A stretch of 36,736 nucleotides of DNA from FEN-1297 sp964498065 (GTDB lineage: Bacteria > Bacteroidota > Ignavibacteria > Ignavibacteriales > Ignavibacteriaceae). Where the stretch lies: the NCBI GenBank assembly GCA_964498065.1, contig CAZCFZ010000037.1, positions 1 through 36,736 on the forward strand, given 5' to 3'. A model generated the notes under the pieces. It made no database searches. It was given only the letters and a program-made list of their open reading frames with translations, and was not told the DNA's origin. The stretch's first letter is position 1; each line of letters opens with the position of its first letter. Positions 26,177 through 35,600 of this stretch are shown here, piece by piece. The translations under genes were made by a program, and so were the position numbers.

Positions 26177-27190
26177 TTATTTCCCCAATGTAATCATAAA
26201 CGGACTGGGTGAAAAAGAAATAATTAAAATTAAAAAACTAATATAGCCTAAAATTTTCCTTTTTCCATCTAATTCAGTATAATCAGGAACCAAAGGGTGT
26301 CTTAATTTAATTACAAAGAATAAAAGTAAAGCCCATAATAGCCAGCCAACCCAGCCAAAACTTATACTCATATCAAAAAAATATTCTGCTAAGCCCAATA
26401 ATCCCAAAACCATTAAAACAGCAAAAGACACTACAGCTATTTTAAAATGACTTCTTTCTCCAAACATTGTATAAGCTATATGCCCTCCGTCCAACTGTCC
26501 AACAGGAATCATATTCATAGCAGTTATAAATAAACCAAACCAGCCTACACATAAATAGGGATAACGGTATATTTCCGACATTGGAGGAAAAGCCTGCGAA
26601 CCATGTATAAAAACTAATTTAAAAAACGAAAAAAGCAGTGTATTGCCGAAAACCAGTTTTTCTACCGGCGCATTAGCAGCCCCGGTTGAAAAATATACCG
26701 GCTGTATTGTTTGAAGATAATCAGCACCAGGGATATGAGTAAAGCCGTAAACCAAAACAATTATACAAGCAACAAACCCGGCAAGTGGTCCGGCAATACC
26801 TATATCAAACATAGCCTTTTTAGAATAGATCGGAGATTTTGTTTTAATAACAGCACCCATAGTTCCGAAATTCAAAAAGAAAGGAATCGGCGGAAACGGT
26901 ATATAAAAAGGGAGTGTTGATTTTATTTTATGATACTGCGCCGCAAAATAATGTCCGAACTCATGGCATGAAATTATAAACATAATTGAAATAGAGTAAG
27001 GCAAACCTTTTAAAAGGAATGCTAACTGATATGGCCCTTGCAAACCGCTTACCCATTGTGCCCCGGCTATTGTAGTAGTAATAAAAGTCAAAATAAAAAG
27101 TGTTGAATGAAGGATATAATTTTTTTTATCCTTTTTATTGACTTCTACCCTTTCAGGTTCTCGATATATGTAGTTATAATGATCGGGCAT
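26177..27190 (-). CDS. Site-2 protease family (M50) membrane metalloprotease
   Basis: This is a 337-residue intramembrane zinc metalloprotease. The zinc motif HEFGH is at 76-80 (SCHEFGHYFAA), and the third ligand lies in NMIPVGQLDGGH (about 226-237, LDGG 233-236). Several hydrophobic helices surround them, with GPLAGF at about 134-139, as in the S2P group related to the plant EGY-type. An N-terminal soluble stretch of about 25 residues is charged. Members cut membrane-bound regulators or signal-peptide remnants; the target is unknown. It starts one base past the stop of the DUF1207 gene. It could process membrane lipoproteins or an anti-sigma factor, and neither partner is visible here. Confidence 0.88.
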   Translation of the reverse strand: MPDHYNYIYREPERVEVNKKDKKNYILHSTLFILTFITTTIAGAQWVSGLQGPYQLAFLLKGLPYSISIMFIISCHEFGHYFAAQYHKIKSTLPFYIPFPPIPFFLNFGTMGAVIKTKSPIYSKKAMFDIGIAGPLAGFVACIIVLVYGFTHIPGADYLQTIQPVYFSTGAANAPVEKLVFGNTLLFSFFKLVFIHGSQAFPPMSEIYRYPYLCVGWFGLFITAMNMIPVGQLDGGHIAYTMFGERSHFKIAVVSFAVLMVLGLLGLAEYFFDMSISFGWVGWLLWALLLFFVIKLRHPLVPDYTELDGKRKILGYISFLILIISFSPSPFMITLGK

Positions 27191-27191
27191 T

Positions 27192-28022
27192 TTACAAATC
27201 GATATTTATTCCGAAAGCAGCGTAATGTTCACTTAAATTATAAAATAGACCGTGTATACTTTTCCCGGAATAATATGCAAAAAGTATACTAAAACCTTTT
27301 GAATCATATTTCCCGAACTTAATTCCCGCTTTGAATATGTTATTGCCGAAATATTTGTCTATTTCCGTAATTTTGAAATCATCGGCAAAAAATGGAGAAA
27401 TGTTTTTCGATATCAATGAAGGTAAATAATAATCAAAACCTGCCTGGTAAATTCCTTTCCCTATTGTGTTCGGTATAACGTGAAATAAATAAGTTAGTCC
27501 GGCATAAACTCTAAAACTATTGATTTTATAAAACGGGAACAGTTCCACAAATTCCCTGCTGTAGACAAAAGGGATTAAATTGTCTCTCCAGCTGTTTGAT
27601 TCACCATTATATCTGCCGTCAACTAAATGAGCGCTTATATGACTTAACCTGAAACGAAAGCCGTACTGAGTGTTGCCTTTAATTATTTTATAACCGCTGT
27701 TAACGCCAAAGAAATAATCAATTGTCTCAACCGGGAAACGAAAATTATTTTCGCTTCGCAATCGGGTAAAAGTAAAAAGATCGGCGCCAAAAGATAAAAC
27801 CGAATTGTTTTTCTCAATTCTGTAAATATCCTGAGAAGAGCCTATATCCAATCGTATTTTTTTCTGATTCAATAAGTAAGAAGCGCCGGATCTTGCTTCC
27901 AATAGATTCGCGGTAAAAGGCTGAATGTTTAATTGAGATGGAAACCATTCTTCTTTAGTTTGCGCTTGAACAAAATTAGTTAATAATATTAATGTAAGTG
28001 TAATAAGTAGGAGTTTCTGCAT
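27192..28022 (-). CDS. DUF1207 family protein (outer-membrane barrel-like)
   Basis: This is a 276-residue protein with a cleavable signal peptide (about 1-20, VQAQ). The WFPSQLNIQPFTANLLEARSG opening is the DUF1207 signature I know, and the alternating strands (SYLLNQKKIRLDIGSSQDIYRIE, then SFGADLFTFTRLRSENNFRFPVETIDYFFG) look like an outer-membrane barrel ending in FGINIDL. Function of the family is unknown. Its ATG directly abuts the stop of the radical SAM gene with no spacer, and the M50 gene starts one base later, so the three are translationally linked. Confidence 0.8.
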   Translation of the reverse strand: MQKLLLITLTLILLTNFVQAQTKEEWFPSQLNIQPFTANLLEARSGASYLLNQKKIRLDIGSSQDIYRIEKNNSVLSFGADLFTFTRLRSENNFRFPVETIDYFFGVNSGYKIIKGNTQYGFRFRLSHISAHLVDGRYNGESNSWRDNLIPFVYSREFVELFPFYKINSFRVYAGLTYLFHVIPNTIGKGIYQAGFDYYLPSLISKNISPFFADDFKITEIDKYFGNNIFKAGIKFGKYDSKGFSILFAYYSGKSIHGLFYNLSEHYAAFGINIDL

Positions 28023-29018
28023 TTAATTTGATTCCGATTTTAATAATAGTTTCTTTTTAAGTTTTTGTTTAACAAGTTTGTTATACCCGTACTTGAATTT
28101 AGACGGCAGACTTGCAAATGCATAAGCATTCGTTGGAAAAGCAAACGAAGGTTCAAAATAACAATTGACCGTACATCCCCCGCAAAAATCAAATTTCCCT
28201 TCCATTCTTTTAAAATATTCAACCCTTTCGGAATTCCGGATTTCTTTTATCGGCCTGTCTATTGGTATTCTTTCGCTGGCGAAATGATAACACGGTAATA
28301 AAATTTCATTATCAGGTGAAATTACTATTACACGCGATACAGCTTTACAAAGAGGATCATTAATTTTATTACCGCCGTCTCTCCTCAATTTTAGATAGGC
28401 AGAATTCAAATAAATATCTAATTTACCTTCGACATATTCTTCAATATAATCAATGGCTTCGTTAGATAAGCCCGGGTTGCCGAAATAAGAAAATACAGGA
28501 TTTACAATTAGCACCAGATCATTCTTAACGGCAATTTCATGCATTCTCGGCAATTTCTTATATGTATCATTTGTAACGGTAAATAAAATATCTGGGAATT
28601 CACCTAGAGATTTTGCAATATCAATACTTTTGATAACGTGATCGTAGCAATTTACTTTTCTGATTTGATTATGCTCTTCCGCATCAGGCGAATCCAATGA
28701 AAAATGGAGAAGATTTATATTGCCGGCCAGCTTTTCAGCAAACTTCGGATAAAGCAATGCATTTGTTGTTATACTGGTCTGCATATTTAATTTTTTAGCC
28801 TGCTCTGCCATTAAATGAATATCTTTATGAAGCAGCGGTTCGCCACCGGTCAGATCAATAAACTTAACGCCCAGATCCGAAAGCTGTTTAATGTTGGAAA
28901 TAAAATCCTCCAGTTTTGCATACCTGCTGTTCTTAAAGTTCTCATGAATACCAAAATGACAGAATGTACAATAGGCATTGCATCTATATGTTACATAATA
29001 ATTACATAAGAGAAGCAT
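28023..29018 (-). CDS. Radical SAM protein with C-terminal SPASM-like cysteines
   Basis: This is a 331-residue radical SAM protein. The CxxxCxxC motif binding the [4Fe-4S] cluster lies at Cys13, Cys17 and Cys20 (YRCNAYCTFC), then DLTGGEPLLH for SAM binding and LHFSLDSPDAEEHNQIR. The C-terminal part has further cysteines (LCKAV, LLPCYHF, FCGGCTVNC), a SPASM-like auxiliary cluster site. The reaction is unknown: peptide modification, sugar or lipid modification are all possible. The ATG at 29018 shares a base with the GT2 stop (TGATG) and follows a GGAAGGGAAG purine run; a GTG at 29039 would also be in frame but is less attractive. No small RiPP-like precursor gene was recognised nearby. Confidence 0.85.
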   Translation of the reverse strand: MLLLCNYYVTYRCNAYCTFCHFGIHENFKNSRYAKLEDFISNIKQLSDLGVKFIDLTGGEPLLHKDIHLMAEQAKKLNMQTSITTNALLYPKFAEKLAGNINLLHFSLDSPDAEEHNQIRKVNCYDHVIKSIDIAKSLGEFPDILFTVTNDTYKKLPRMHEIAVKNDLVLIVNPVFSYFGNPGLSNEAIDYIEEYVEGKLDIYLNSAYLKLRRDGGNKINDPLCKAVSRVIVISPDNEILLPCYHFASERIPIDRPIKEIRNSERVEYFKRMEGKFDFCGGCTVNCYFEPSFAFPTNAYAFASLPSKFKYGYNKLVKQKLKKKLLLKSESN

Positions 29019-30109
29019 CAGTATTCTCTTCCCTTCCACTTAACCTTGCGGCCGGCAGCTAATACAAACGGAATAGCTATTACGTAAAGGGTATAATAAA
29101 TTTGAAAGTATAAAAAATATTTCAGATTCCTTGATATACCAAGCTGTTTGTGTACAGGGTATAAGACAAAGAAATCTATTGCTATTTTAAAGACCGCCAA
29201 ATATAACCATACAGGTGAGAAAAATAAAGGAGTTAATAAAATACCAAGGTTAGTTAAAAATCCCCATGCCATAACAATATATCCCCTAAATGGAACACCA
29301 AGCCCGCCTACCGACCATCTTTTTTTTTGATGATAAAGATCTTTAAAATTAGTGCAGGGTTTTGAGGTAATCAAAGTATTCGAATCAAGAGGCAGAATGA
29401 TTTTATATTTGCCGAGCTTATATATTGAGAATAAAAGATTGAAATCCTCGGTAACGCTGAAGGGTAAATTTTCATAGCCGCCTACTTCCTCGTATGCTTG
29501 CTTTCTGTAGGACATATTGTTGCCGATACAGCTAATCGGCTTTTTTAAATTTATCGTACCGGAAGCTACGGTTAGTAAATAAATAAAATCTATGGCCTGC
29601 ATTCCGCTAAATCCGTTACTTGCATTTTGAGTTGTAAATCCGTTTACCGCACCAATATCTTTTTGATAATAAGATGCAACGGTTTTTGCCCACGAAGGAT
29701 GAACCTTGCAGTCAGCATCAGTAGTTAATATAATTTCTCCTTCTGCAATATCTATAGCATTAGCTAGAGCATTAGTTTTCCCCTTAAGCATACCGATTTC
29801 TTTTTTTGTAACGATTTTTTTAAATTTTTCTTTACCGGCTATAAAATCATCAATTATTTTACCGGTTGAATCTGTTGATTTATCATCGACAATAATTATT
29901 TCCAATTTGCCTTCGGGATATTCAAGATGTTCTAATGATTCCAGGCAGTTCAAAATATTTTCTTCTTCATTCCTTGCCGCAACAATAACAGTAGCTGACG
30001 GCAAATCTTCTTCTTTAATTTTAGGAAATCTTTTCGCAGCCCCTATTACAAATAATACCGATTGAATAAAATAACCGCTTAAAACTACTAGAAAAATTAT
30101 CTCAAACAT
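29018..30109 (-). CDS. Glycosyltransferase family 2 with membrane segments
   Basis: This is a 363-residue membrane-bound GT2 enzyme. A first helix (about 1-24) is followed by the catalytic domain: VIVAARNEEENILNCLESL, IIIVDDKSTD, the DAD motif at 131-133 (TTDADCKVHPSW), SVTEDFNL, and QKKRW at 260-264, which is the QxxRW motif of processive beta-glycosyltransferases (chitin synthase, cellulose synthase, hyaluronan synthase, PgaC). Two or three helices follow in the C-terminus. Its product may therefore be a poly-sugar that the deacetylase upstream would modify, as PgaC/PgaB do for PNAG. Substrate is not proven. It overlaps the upstream deacetylase gene by 13 bases and is coupled to the radical SAM gene. 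Confidence 0.88.
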   Translation of the reverse strand: MFEIIFLVVLSGYFIQSVLFVIGAAKRFPKIKEEDLPSATVIVAARNEEENILNCLESLEHLEYPEGKLEIIIVDDKSTDSTGKIIDDFIAGKEKFKKIVTKKEIGMLKGKTNALANAIDIAEGEIILTTDADCKVHPSWAKTVASYYQKDIGAVNGFTTQNASNGFSGMQAIDFIYLLTVASGTINLKKPISCIGNNMSYRKQAYEEVGGYENLPFSVTEDFNLLFSIYKLGKYKIILPLDSNTLITSKPCTNFKDLYHQKKRWSVGGLGVPFRGYIVMAWGFLTNLGILLTPLFFSPVWLYLAVFKIAIDFFVLYPVHKQLGISRNLKYFLYFQIYYTLYVIAIPFVLAAGRKVKWKGREY

Positions 30110-30738
30110 TCGGAAGCTTCTCCCAACTGAAAATTATATTCATATACTTTTTCTAAAATAAATTTTAAGGAATCAATTATTATATTTTCGGACTTTAAGC
30201 TGTCATGAAGAACAATAACCGAGTTAGACCGTAAATATTTGCTTACTCCAAATTTAACAAGATTCAGGTCATTTTTATAATCTCTCGTTAATAGAGACCA
30301 CATTACCGGTTTTAAATTTGCTTTATTAATTTGGTTTACAACAGTTTTGTTAAATCTGCCGTGCGGCGGACGGAAATATTTAATGTCATAATCATATTTT
30401 TCCTTTAATAAGTAATTAACCTCAGAAATTTCACTCCAAATTTCTTCCTCTTTTAACCGTGTTAATCTTATATGATTAAAAGTATGATTCCCTATTACAT
30501 GTCCTTCGGAAATAATTTCATTGCATAGGCCCGGATTTTTTTTAATATTATTTCCTACTAAAAAAAACAGCGCATTTATCTTATTTTGATTTAAGAAGCT
30601 TAATATTTTAGGTGTCGCTTGCGGTATCGGTCCGTCATCAAAAGTTATCAATACTTTATTATTTATAGTATTCCATTGGAAAAGATTAAACAATTTTTTT
30701 ATAATTTCCGGCGGATCGTATAAATATTTCATTGGCAT
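30097..30738 (-). CDS. Polysaccharide deacetylase (NodB-type) without signal peptide
   Basis: This is a 213-residue NodB-homology protein. The metal/base motif TFDDG is at 32-36, the HxxxH zinc pair is His85 and His89 (GNHTFNH), the RPPHGR motif is at 123-128, and a late VIVLHDS motif follows. These residues suggest an active metal-dependent deacetylase for N-acetyl-glucosamine polymers or related sugars. There is no hydrophobic leader, so it would be cytosolic, or exported by another route. Two in-frame ATGs (30738 and 30732) are possible; the first is used. It heads the operon and overlaps GT2 by 13 bases. Confidence 0.88.
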   Translation of the reverse strand: MPMKYLYDPPEIIKKLFNLFQWNTINNKVLITFDDGPIPQATPKILSFLNQNKINALFFLVGNNIKKNPGLCNEIISEGHVIGNHTFNHIRLTRLKEEEIWSEISEVNYLLKEKYDYDIKYFRPPHGRFNKTVVNQINKANLKPVMWSLLTRDYKNDLNLVKFGVSKYLRSNSVIVLHDSLKSENIIIDSLKFILEKVYEYNFQLGEASECLR

Positions 30739-30863
30739 TTTGAATATCCAATTGTTATAAAACCAGCATCTTTTTGATTAAAAATTTCCATTTATATAAA
30801 TCCTTATTTATAATTTAGAATTTATGTAGTCAAGATACTTATTTAACTAAAATAAATAAGGAT

Positions 30864-30900
30864 AAAAAACTTAATTAAAAATTATAAAATTAAGTTTTTT
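30864..30900. other. Perfect 13-bp hairpin with T tracts in a divergent intergenic region
   Basis: AAAAAACTTAATT (30864-30876) and AATTAAGTTTTTT (30888-30900) are exact inverted repeats with an 11-base loop. A run of T follows on the plus strand and another on the minus strand, so it looks like a bidirectional intrinsic terminator. It sits 126 bases upstream of the deacetylase start and 78 bases upstream of the DMT start, where no gene should end. The stem has only two G/C pairs and is weak. Confidence 0.45.
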
Positions 30901-30977
30901 TGTATAATAAAAATTCTAAAACAATTACTAATTTTGTCTTTTAATTAGCTTACTCTTTGTAAAAATAATTATAGATT

Positions 30978-31841
30978 ATGAAGCACTTAGCAGAACATCG
31001 AAAAGGAATACTATTTGTAGCATTCGCCGCTCTTCTTTGGAGCAGCGGGGGTCTACTGATAAAATTAGTTACTTTCGAGGCAATGCAGATTTCTTTTTTC
31101 AGGTGTGCTTTTGCATCTTTAACCTTCTTTGCTGTTTTTAGAACACAAATTTTCAAAGCAAATGTTTTTACTATAATTAACTCATTATTTTATGCTTCGG
31201 TTTTAATTTTATACGTGCTGGCAATGAAAGCTACTACAGCAGCCAATGCTATCTTTCTTCAGTCAACTGCACCAATCTATGTTTTAATATTTGAACCGCT
31301 ATTGATTAAAACCAAATATGAAAAAATAAATATTATTAGTGTTGCTGCCGTTTTTATAGGGATGATTTTGTTTTTTACCGGGAAAATTTCTCCGGAACAT
31401 TTTGAAGGAAATATTTATGCATTACTTTCAGGAGTTTTCTTTGCTGCGCTGTTTCTCGGATTAAAAAAGAATAAACCGGAGTATCAATTCAGTTCTATTT
31501 TCTTCGGTAACGTAATAGTTGCTCTTGTGTGCATTCCTTTTTTAAGCGGCATTACAAATGTTAACTTCTCTAATTTGTGGATGGTTGCATTTCTTGGAAT
31601 CTTTCAGATTGGAATTGCTTACATTTTCTTCAGCAGGGGTTTGAAGCGTGTAAATGCAATCGAGGCTTCCTTAATTTCGCTGATTGAACCTGTTCTTAAT
31701 CCGGTTTGGGTATTTTTAGGCTATGGCGAAGTTCCTTCCTTAACGGCAATTATAGGAGGAATAATAATTATTTCAGCCATTTCAATAAGGACCTTTATAA
31801 TGAAATCACCAACGATGAAAGCAAGATTAAAGAGGGATTAG
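30978..31841 (+). CDS. DMT-superfamily transporter with two EamA domains
   Basis: This is a 287-residue inner-membrane protein with about ten hydrophobic helices in two EamA halves. The first half has FAALLWSSGGLLIKLV and an internal repeat signature TTAANAIFLQSTAPIYVLIFEPLLI; the second has YIFFSRGLKRVNAIEASLISLIEPVLNPVWVFLGYGE, the typical PVLNPVWVFL end. Substrates in this family are amino acids, metabolites or drugs and cannot be assigned here. It is divergent from the deacetylase operon and converges with pdxH with 19 bases between the stops. Confidence 0.9.
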   Translation: MKHLAEHRKGILFVAFAALLWSSGGLLIKLVTFEAMQISFFRCAFASLTFFAVFRTQIFKANVFTIINSLFYASVLILYVLAMKATTAANAIFLQSTAPIYVLIFEPLLIKTKYEKINIISVAAVFIGMILFFTGKISPEHFEGNIYALLSGVFFAALFLGLKKNKPEYQFSSIFFGNVIVALVCIPFLSGITNVNFSNLWMVAFLGIFQIGIAYIFFSRGLKRVNAIEASLISLIEPVLNPVWVFLGYGEVPSLTAIIGGIIIISAISIRTFIMKSPTMKARLKRD

Positions 31842-31860
31842 AATAATTTTTTAGACTAGT

Positions 31861-32508
31861 TTATGGAGCCAGCCTCACTATCTTCCATCGATTATTACTT
31901 TTAATATAACTTATGCGGTCATGGAGCCTATTCTCTCTGCCCTGCCAAAATTCAAAAGATTCCGGAATCAATTTTAATCCTCCCCAAAATTCAGGCAGAG
32001 GGATTTCCTTTCCGTTAAATCCTTTTTTTAACTTTTCAAATTTTTCCACCAGATGTTCTCTGTCCGGTATTATACTGCTTTGTTTTGAAGCCATTGCTGC
32101 TAATTGACTTTCATAGGGCCTTGAATGAAAATATTTCTCAGAATCTTTTTTTGAAATCTTTTTCACTTTGCCGGAGATTCTTACTTGTCTTTCAAGTTCT
32201 TTCCAAAAGAAAAGCAAAGATGCCTGGGGATTTTCAGAGATATCTTTCCCCTTTCTGCTTTCATAATTTGTAAAAAATATCAATCCCTCTTTATCTATTC
32301 CTTTGAGCAGAACAACTCTTACTGACGGCACAGCATTCTTATTTGCAGTTGCCAGTATCATAGCGCTTGGATCAACTAAATTAGCCTTAATGGCTTCTTC
32401 CATCCACACTTCAAATTGATCAAACGGATTTTTCTTTACATTTGATTCATTAAGTTCGGTAAGAAGATAATCTCTTCTAAATTTCGAAATATCTGTATTT
32501 TCCATCAT
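31861..32508 (-). CDS. pdxH: Pyridoxamine 5'-phosphate oxidase
   Basis: This is a 215-residue FMN-dependent enzyme that oxidises pyridoxine or pyridoxamine 5'-phosphate to PLP, the cofactor of many aminotransferases and decarboxylases. It shows the PSVRVVLLKGIDKEGLIFFTNYESRKG segment, ASLLFFWKELERQVRISG, FHSRPYESQLAAMASKQS, PEFWGGLKLIPESFEFWQGRENRLHDR and a RLAP ending, all standard. The first two codons are both ATG. A divergent 191-base region separates it from kgd. Confidence 0.96.
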   Translation of the reverse strand: MMENTDISKFRRDYLLTELNESNVKKNPFDQFEVWMEEAIKANLVDPSAMILATANKNAVPSVRVVLLKGIDKEGLIFFTNYESRKGKDISENPQASLLFFWKELERQVRISGKVKKISKKDSEKYFHSRPYESQLAAMASKQSSIIPDREHLVEKFEKLKKGFNGKEIPLPEFWGGLKLIPESFEFWQGRENRLHDRISYIKSNNRWKIVRLAP

Positions 32509-32699
32509 AAATAATCATATAATATATTTTTTGTTTACTATAATTATATAGTTTTATTAAATTTAACACACCATTTTGCGGATATTTATAATAACTTACT
32601 TTTATTCCAGCGAAATAATCGTTTGAAAGTGGTGACTAATTATTTTTTATTAGATAAATTAATAAATGAATGTTAAAACTATAAAAAAATAAGTGTAAG

Positions 32700-35600
32700 A
32701 TGAAATCAAGTGATTTAACTAAAGAACAAAAAGAAGAACTCGAGAAATTCGGTGCAAATACCTGGTTTGTAGAGTACTTACATAAACAATATGAAGAAAA
32801 TCCCTCGGAACTATCCGAACAGTGGCAAAATTTTTTCGGTAAAGTTAAGGGGAATGTAAAAAGCAACGGGAATACTCACGTCGAATCAAAAACTATATCA
32901 ATTAATCGAAATGAAAGTGTTAAAACTCCTCCGCCTTCGGAAGAAGACCGGCTGCAGATAATTGCAGGCAGTTCAGCTAAAATTCTTGAAAACATGAATC
33001 ACAGCTTAACTATCCCTGTTGCTACTTCTCAAAGAACAATTCCGGTAAAACTTCTTGAAGAAAATAGAATTATTATAAATCGTTATCTCAAGAAGAAAAA
33101 TAGAGGAAAAATTTCATTCACTCATTTAATTGCATGGGCAATTGTAAAAGCCGTTATGACAAATCCGGTAATGAACACTGCTTTCACCAAAATAAATGAT
33201 AAACCGAATATAATAAAACGTCATGCAATTAATCTGGGTTTGGCAATTGATATTGAAAAGAAAGACGGTTCTCATTCTTTGATTGTACCGAATATCAAGA
33301 ATGCAAACCTGATGAATTTTGAAGAATTTTATAAAAAGTACGATGATCTTGTTTTAAGATCGAGGAAAGGATTGATCGATCCGTCTGAATTTTTAGGAAC
33401 CACAATCTCTTTAACGAATCCGGGAACATTAGGAACTGTAACTTCCGTACCTAGATTAATGCAGGGCCAAGGAACTATTGTTGCAACGGGGGCAATTCAA
33501 TATCCGGCCGAATACCAGGCAATGCCGCAAAATACAATTTCTGCACTTGGAATAAGCAAGGTAATGAATATTACAAGTACATATGATCATCGAATAATTC
33601 AAGGAGCTGAATCAGGTTTATTCTTAAAAGAAATTCATGACCTCCTTTTAGGGAACAATTTCTTTTTTGAGGAGATTTTTGAGGATTTAAATATTCCGCT
33701 GCAGCCGCTCAAATGGAAAACCGATTATCAGCCCGGTACATTTTCCAGCCATCCGAATACTGAAGAAATTGAAAAGCAGGCCAGGGTTCTTCAGCTAATA
33801 AATTTATACCGCGTAAGAGGACATCTGATTGCCGATTTGGACCCATTGGGATCTCAAACTTCTTATCACCCTGAACTGGATCCGGCTACTTATAAATTAA
33901 CGCTCTGGGATTTAGACAGGGAATTTATTACCGGAGGTTTCAGCGGATTAAAAACTGCAACATTAAGAGAGATTTTAGATATTCTTCAAAAAACTTATTG
34001 TGAAAAAATCGGCGTTGAATATATGCATATTCAAAATCCTGCGGAAAAAATCTGGCTGCAGAGTAAAATGGAACCGATAAAAAATATTCCTGAATATAAT
34101 CTTCAGGAAAAGGAAAATATATTAAATAAATTAATTATCGGTGAAACATTTGAGCACTTCGTTCATACTAAATTCATCGGCCATAAGAGATTTTCACTTG
34201 AAGGATCGGAGACGCTTATACCGTTGCTGGATCAATTATTAAATGATGCCCATGACGGCGGCGTTCAGGAACTTGTCTTCGGAATGGCCCACCGCGGCAG
34301 GTTAAATGTCTTAGCCAATATTATCGGTAAATCCTATGAATCAATATTTTCCGAATTTGAAGATATTCAAGACCCTAACTCGATAGAGGGTTCAGGCGAT
34401 GTAAAATATCATCTTGGCGCAAGCGGGAAATATAAAACTAGAGACGGAGAAAGCATTACTGTTTCAATCGCCTCAAATCCAAGTCATCTTGAATGGGTTG
34501 ATCCCGTTGTTGAAGGAATTGTTAGAGCAAAACAAACCAGGCATGGAGACAATAAAGAACATAGAAAAATAATGTCCGTACTTATTCATGGTGACGCTGC
34601 TTTTTCAGGACAGGGGGTAGTTGCAGAAACACTTAATCTTTCGCAGTTGAGCGGATATAGAACGGGCGGAACCATTCATATAATAATAAATAACCAGATA
34701 GGCTTTACAACAACACCGGAAGATGCCCGTTCATCTCAGTATGCAACCGACGTTGCAAAAATGATTCAGGCACCTATATTTCATGTTAACGGTGATGATC
34801 CCGAAGCTGCTATATGGGCTACCAAACTTGCTTTTGAGTTCAGGCAAATATTCAAAAAAGATGTTGTTATCGATATGTTCGGTTATAGACGTCATGGACA
34901 TAATGAAGGTGATGAACCTGGTTTTACCCAGCCTCTTCTTTATAATAAAATTAAAGCTCATCCATCGGTTAGAGAATTATATTCAAAATATCTCCTCGAC
35001 AATAAACTTTTATCCGAAGATAAAATTAAACAAATGAATGATGAGATTTATAATATTTTAAGCGAAGCCTTTGATAAAACTAAACGACGAAGCGTTGAGT
35101 TTAGTATTGATGCACCCCTTGCGGTTTCCAAAGAAAGAGTAGCGGCGGTAACACCCATTGCGGAAACAAGTATTTCGGAAGAACTGCTTAATAAAGTTGT
35201 AGATGGGATTACAAAATTACCGAGAGATTTTTCGATACATCCCAAGCTTAAAAAATTTCTTGATAAGAGAGTTAACCTGAAGAACCGAACAATTGAAGCA
35301 GATTGGGCATTTGCCGAATCGCTCGCGTTTGGTAGTCTTTTACTTGAAGGAACTCCAATAAGATTAAGCGGAGAGGATAGTGTAAGGGGAACTTTCAGTC
35401 AGAGACATCTTGCTTTAACGGATATACAAACAGGTTTGGCTTATATCCCGTTAAATTTTATGACTTCCGGTCAAGCAAAAATTGAAGCATTGGACAGCCT
35501 TCTCTCCGAAGCTGCAGTGCTTGGATTTGAATACGGCTACAGCACTGCCGATCCGCTTGCATTAGTTATGTGGGAAGCGCAGTTCGGTGATTTTGCAAAT

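Noticed and set aside
28023..29018. RiPP (modified peptide) cluster built around the radical SAM protein
   Set aside because: The SPASM-like cysteines made this attractive, but no small precursor ORF, leader-binding domain or transporter was found on either side; the glycan context fits better.
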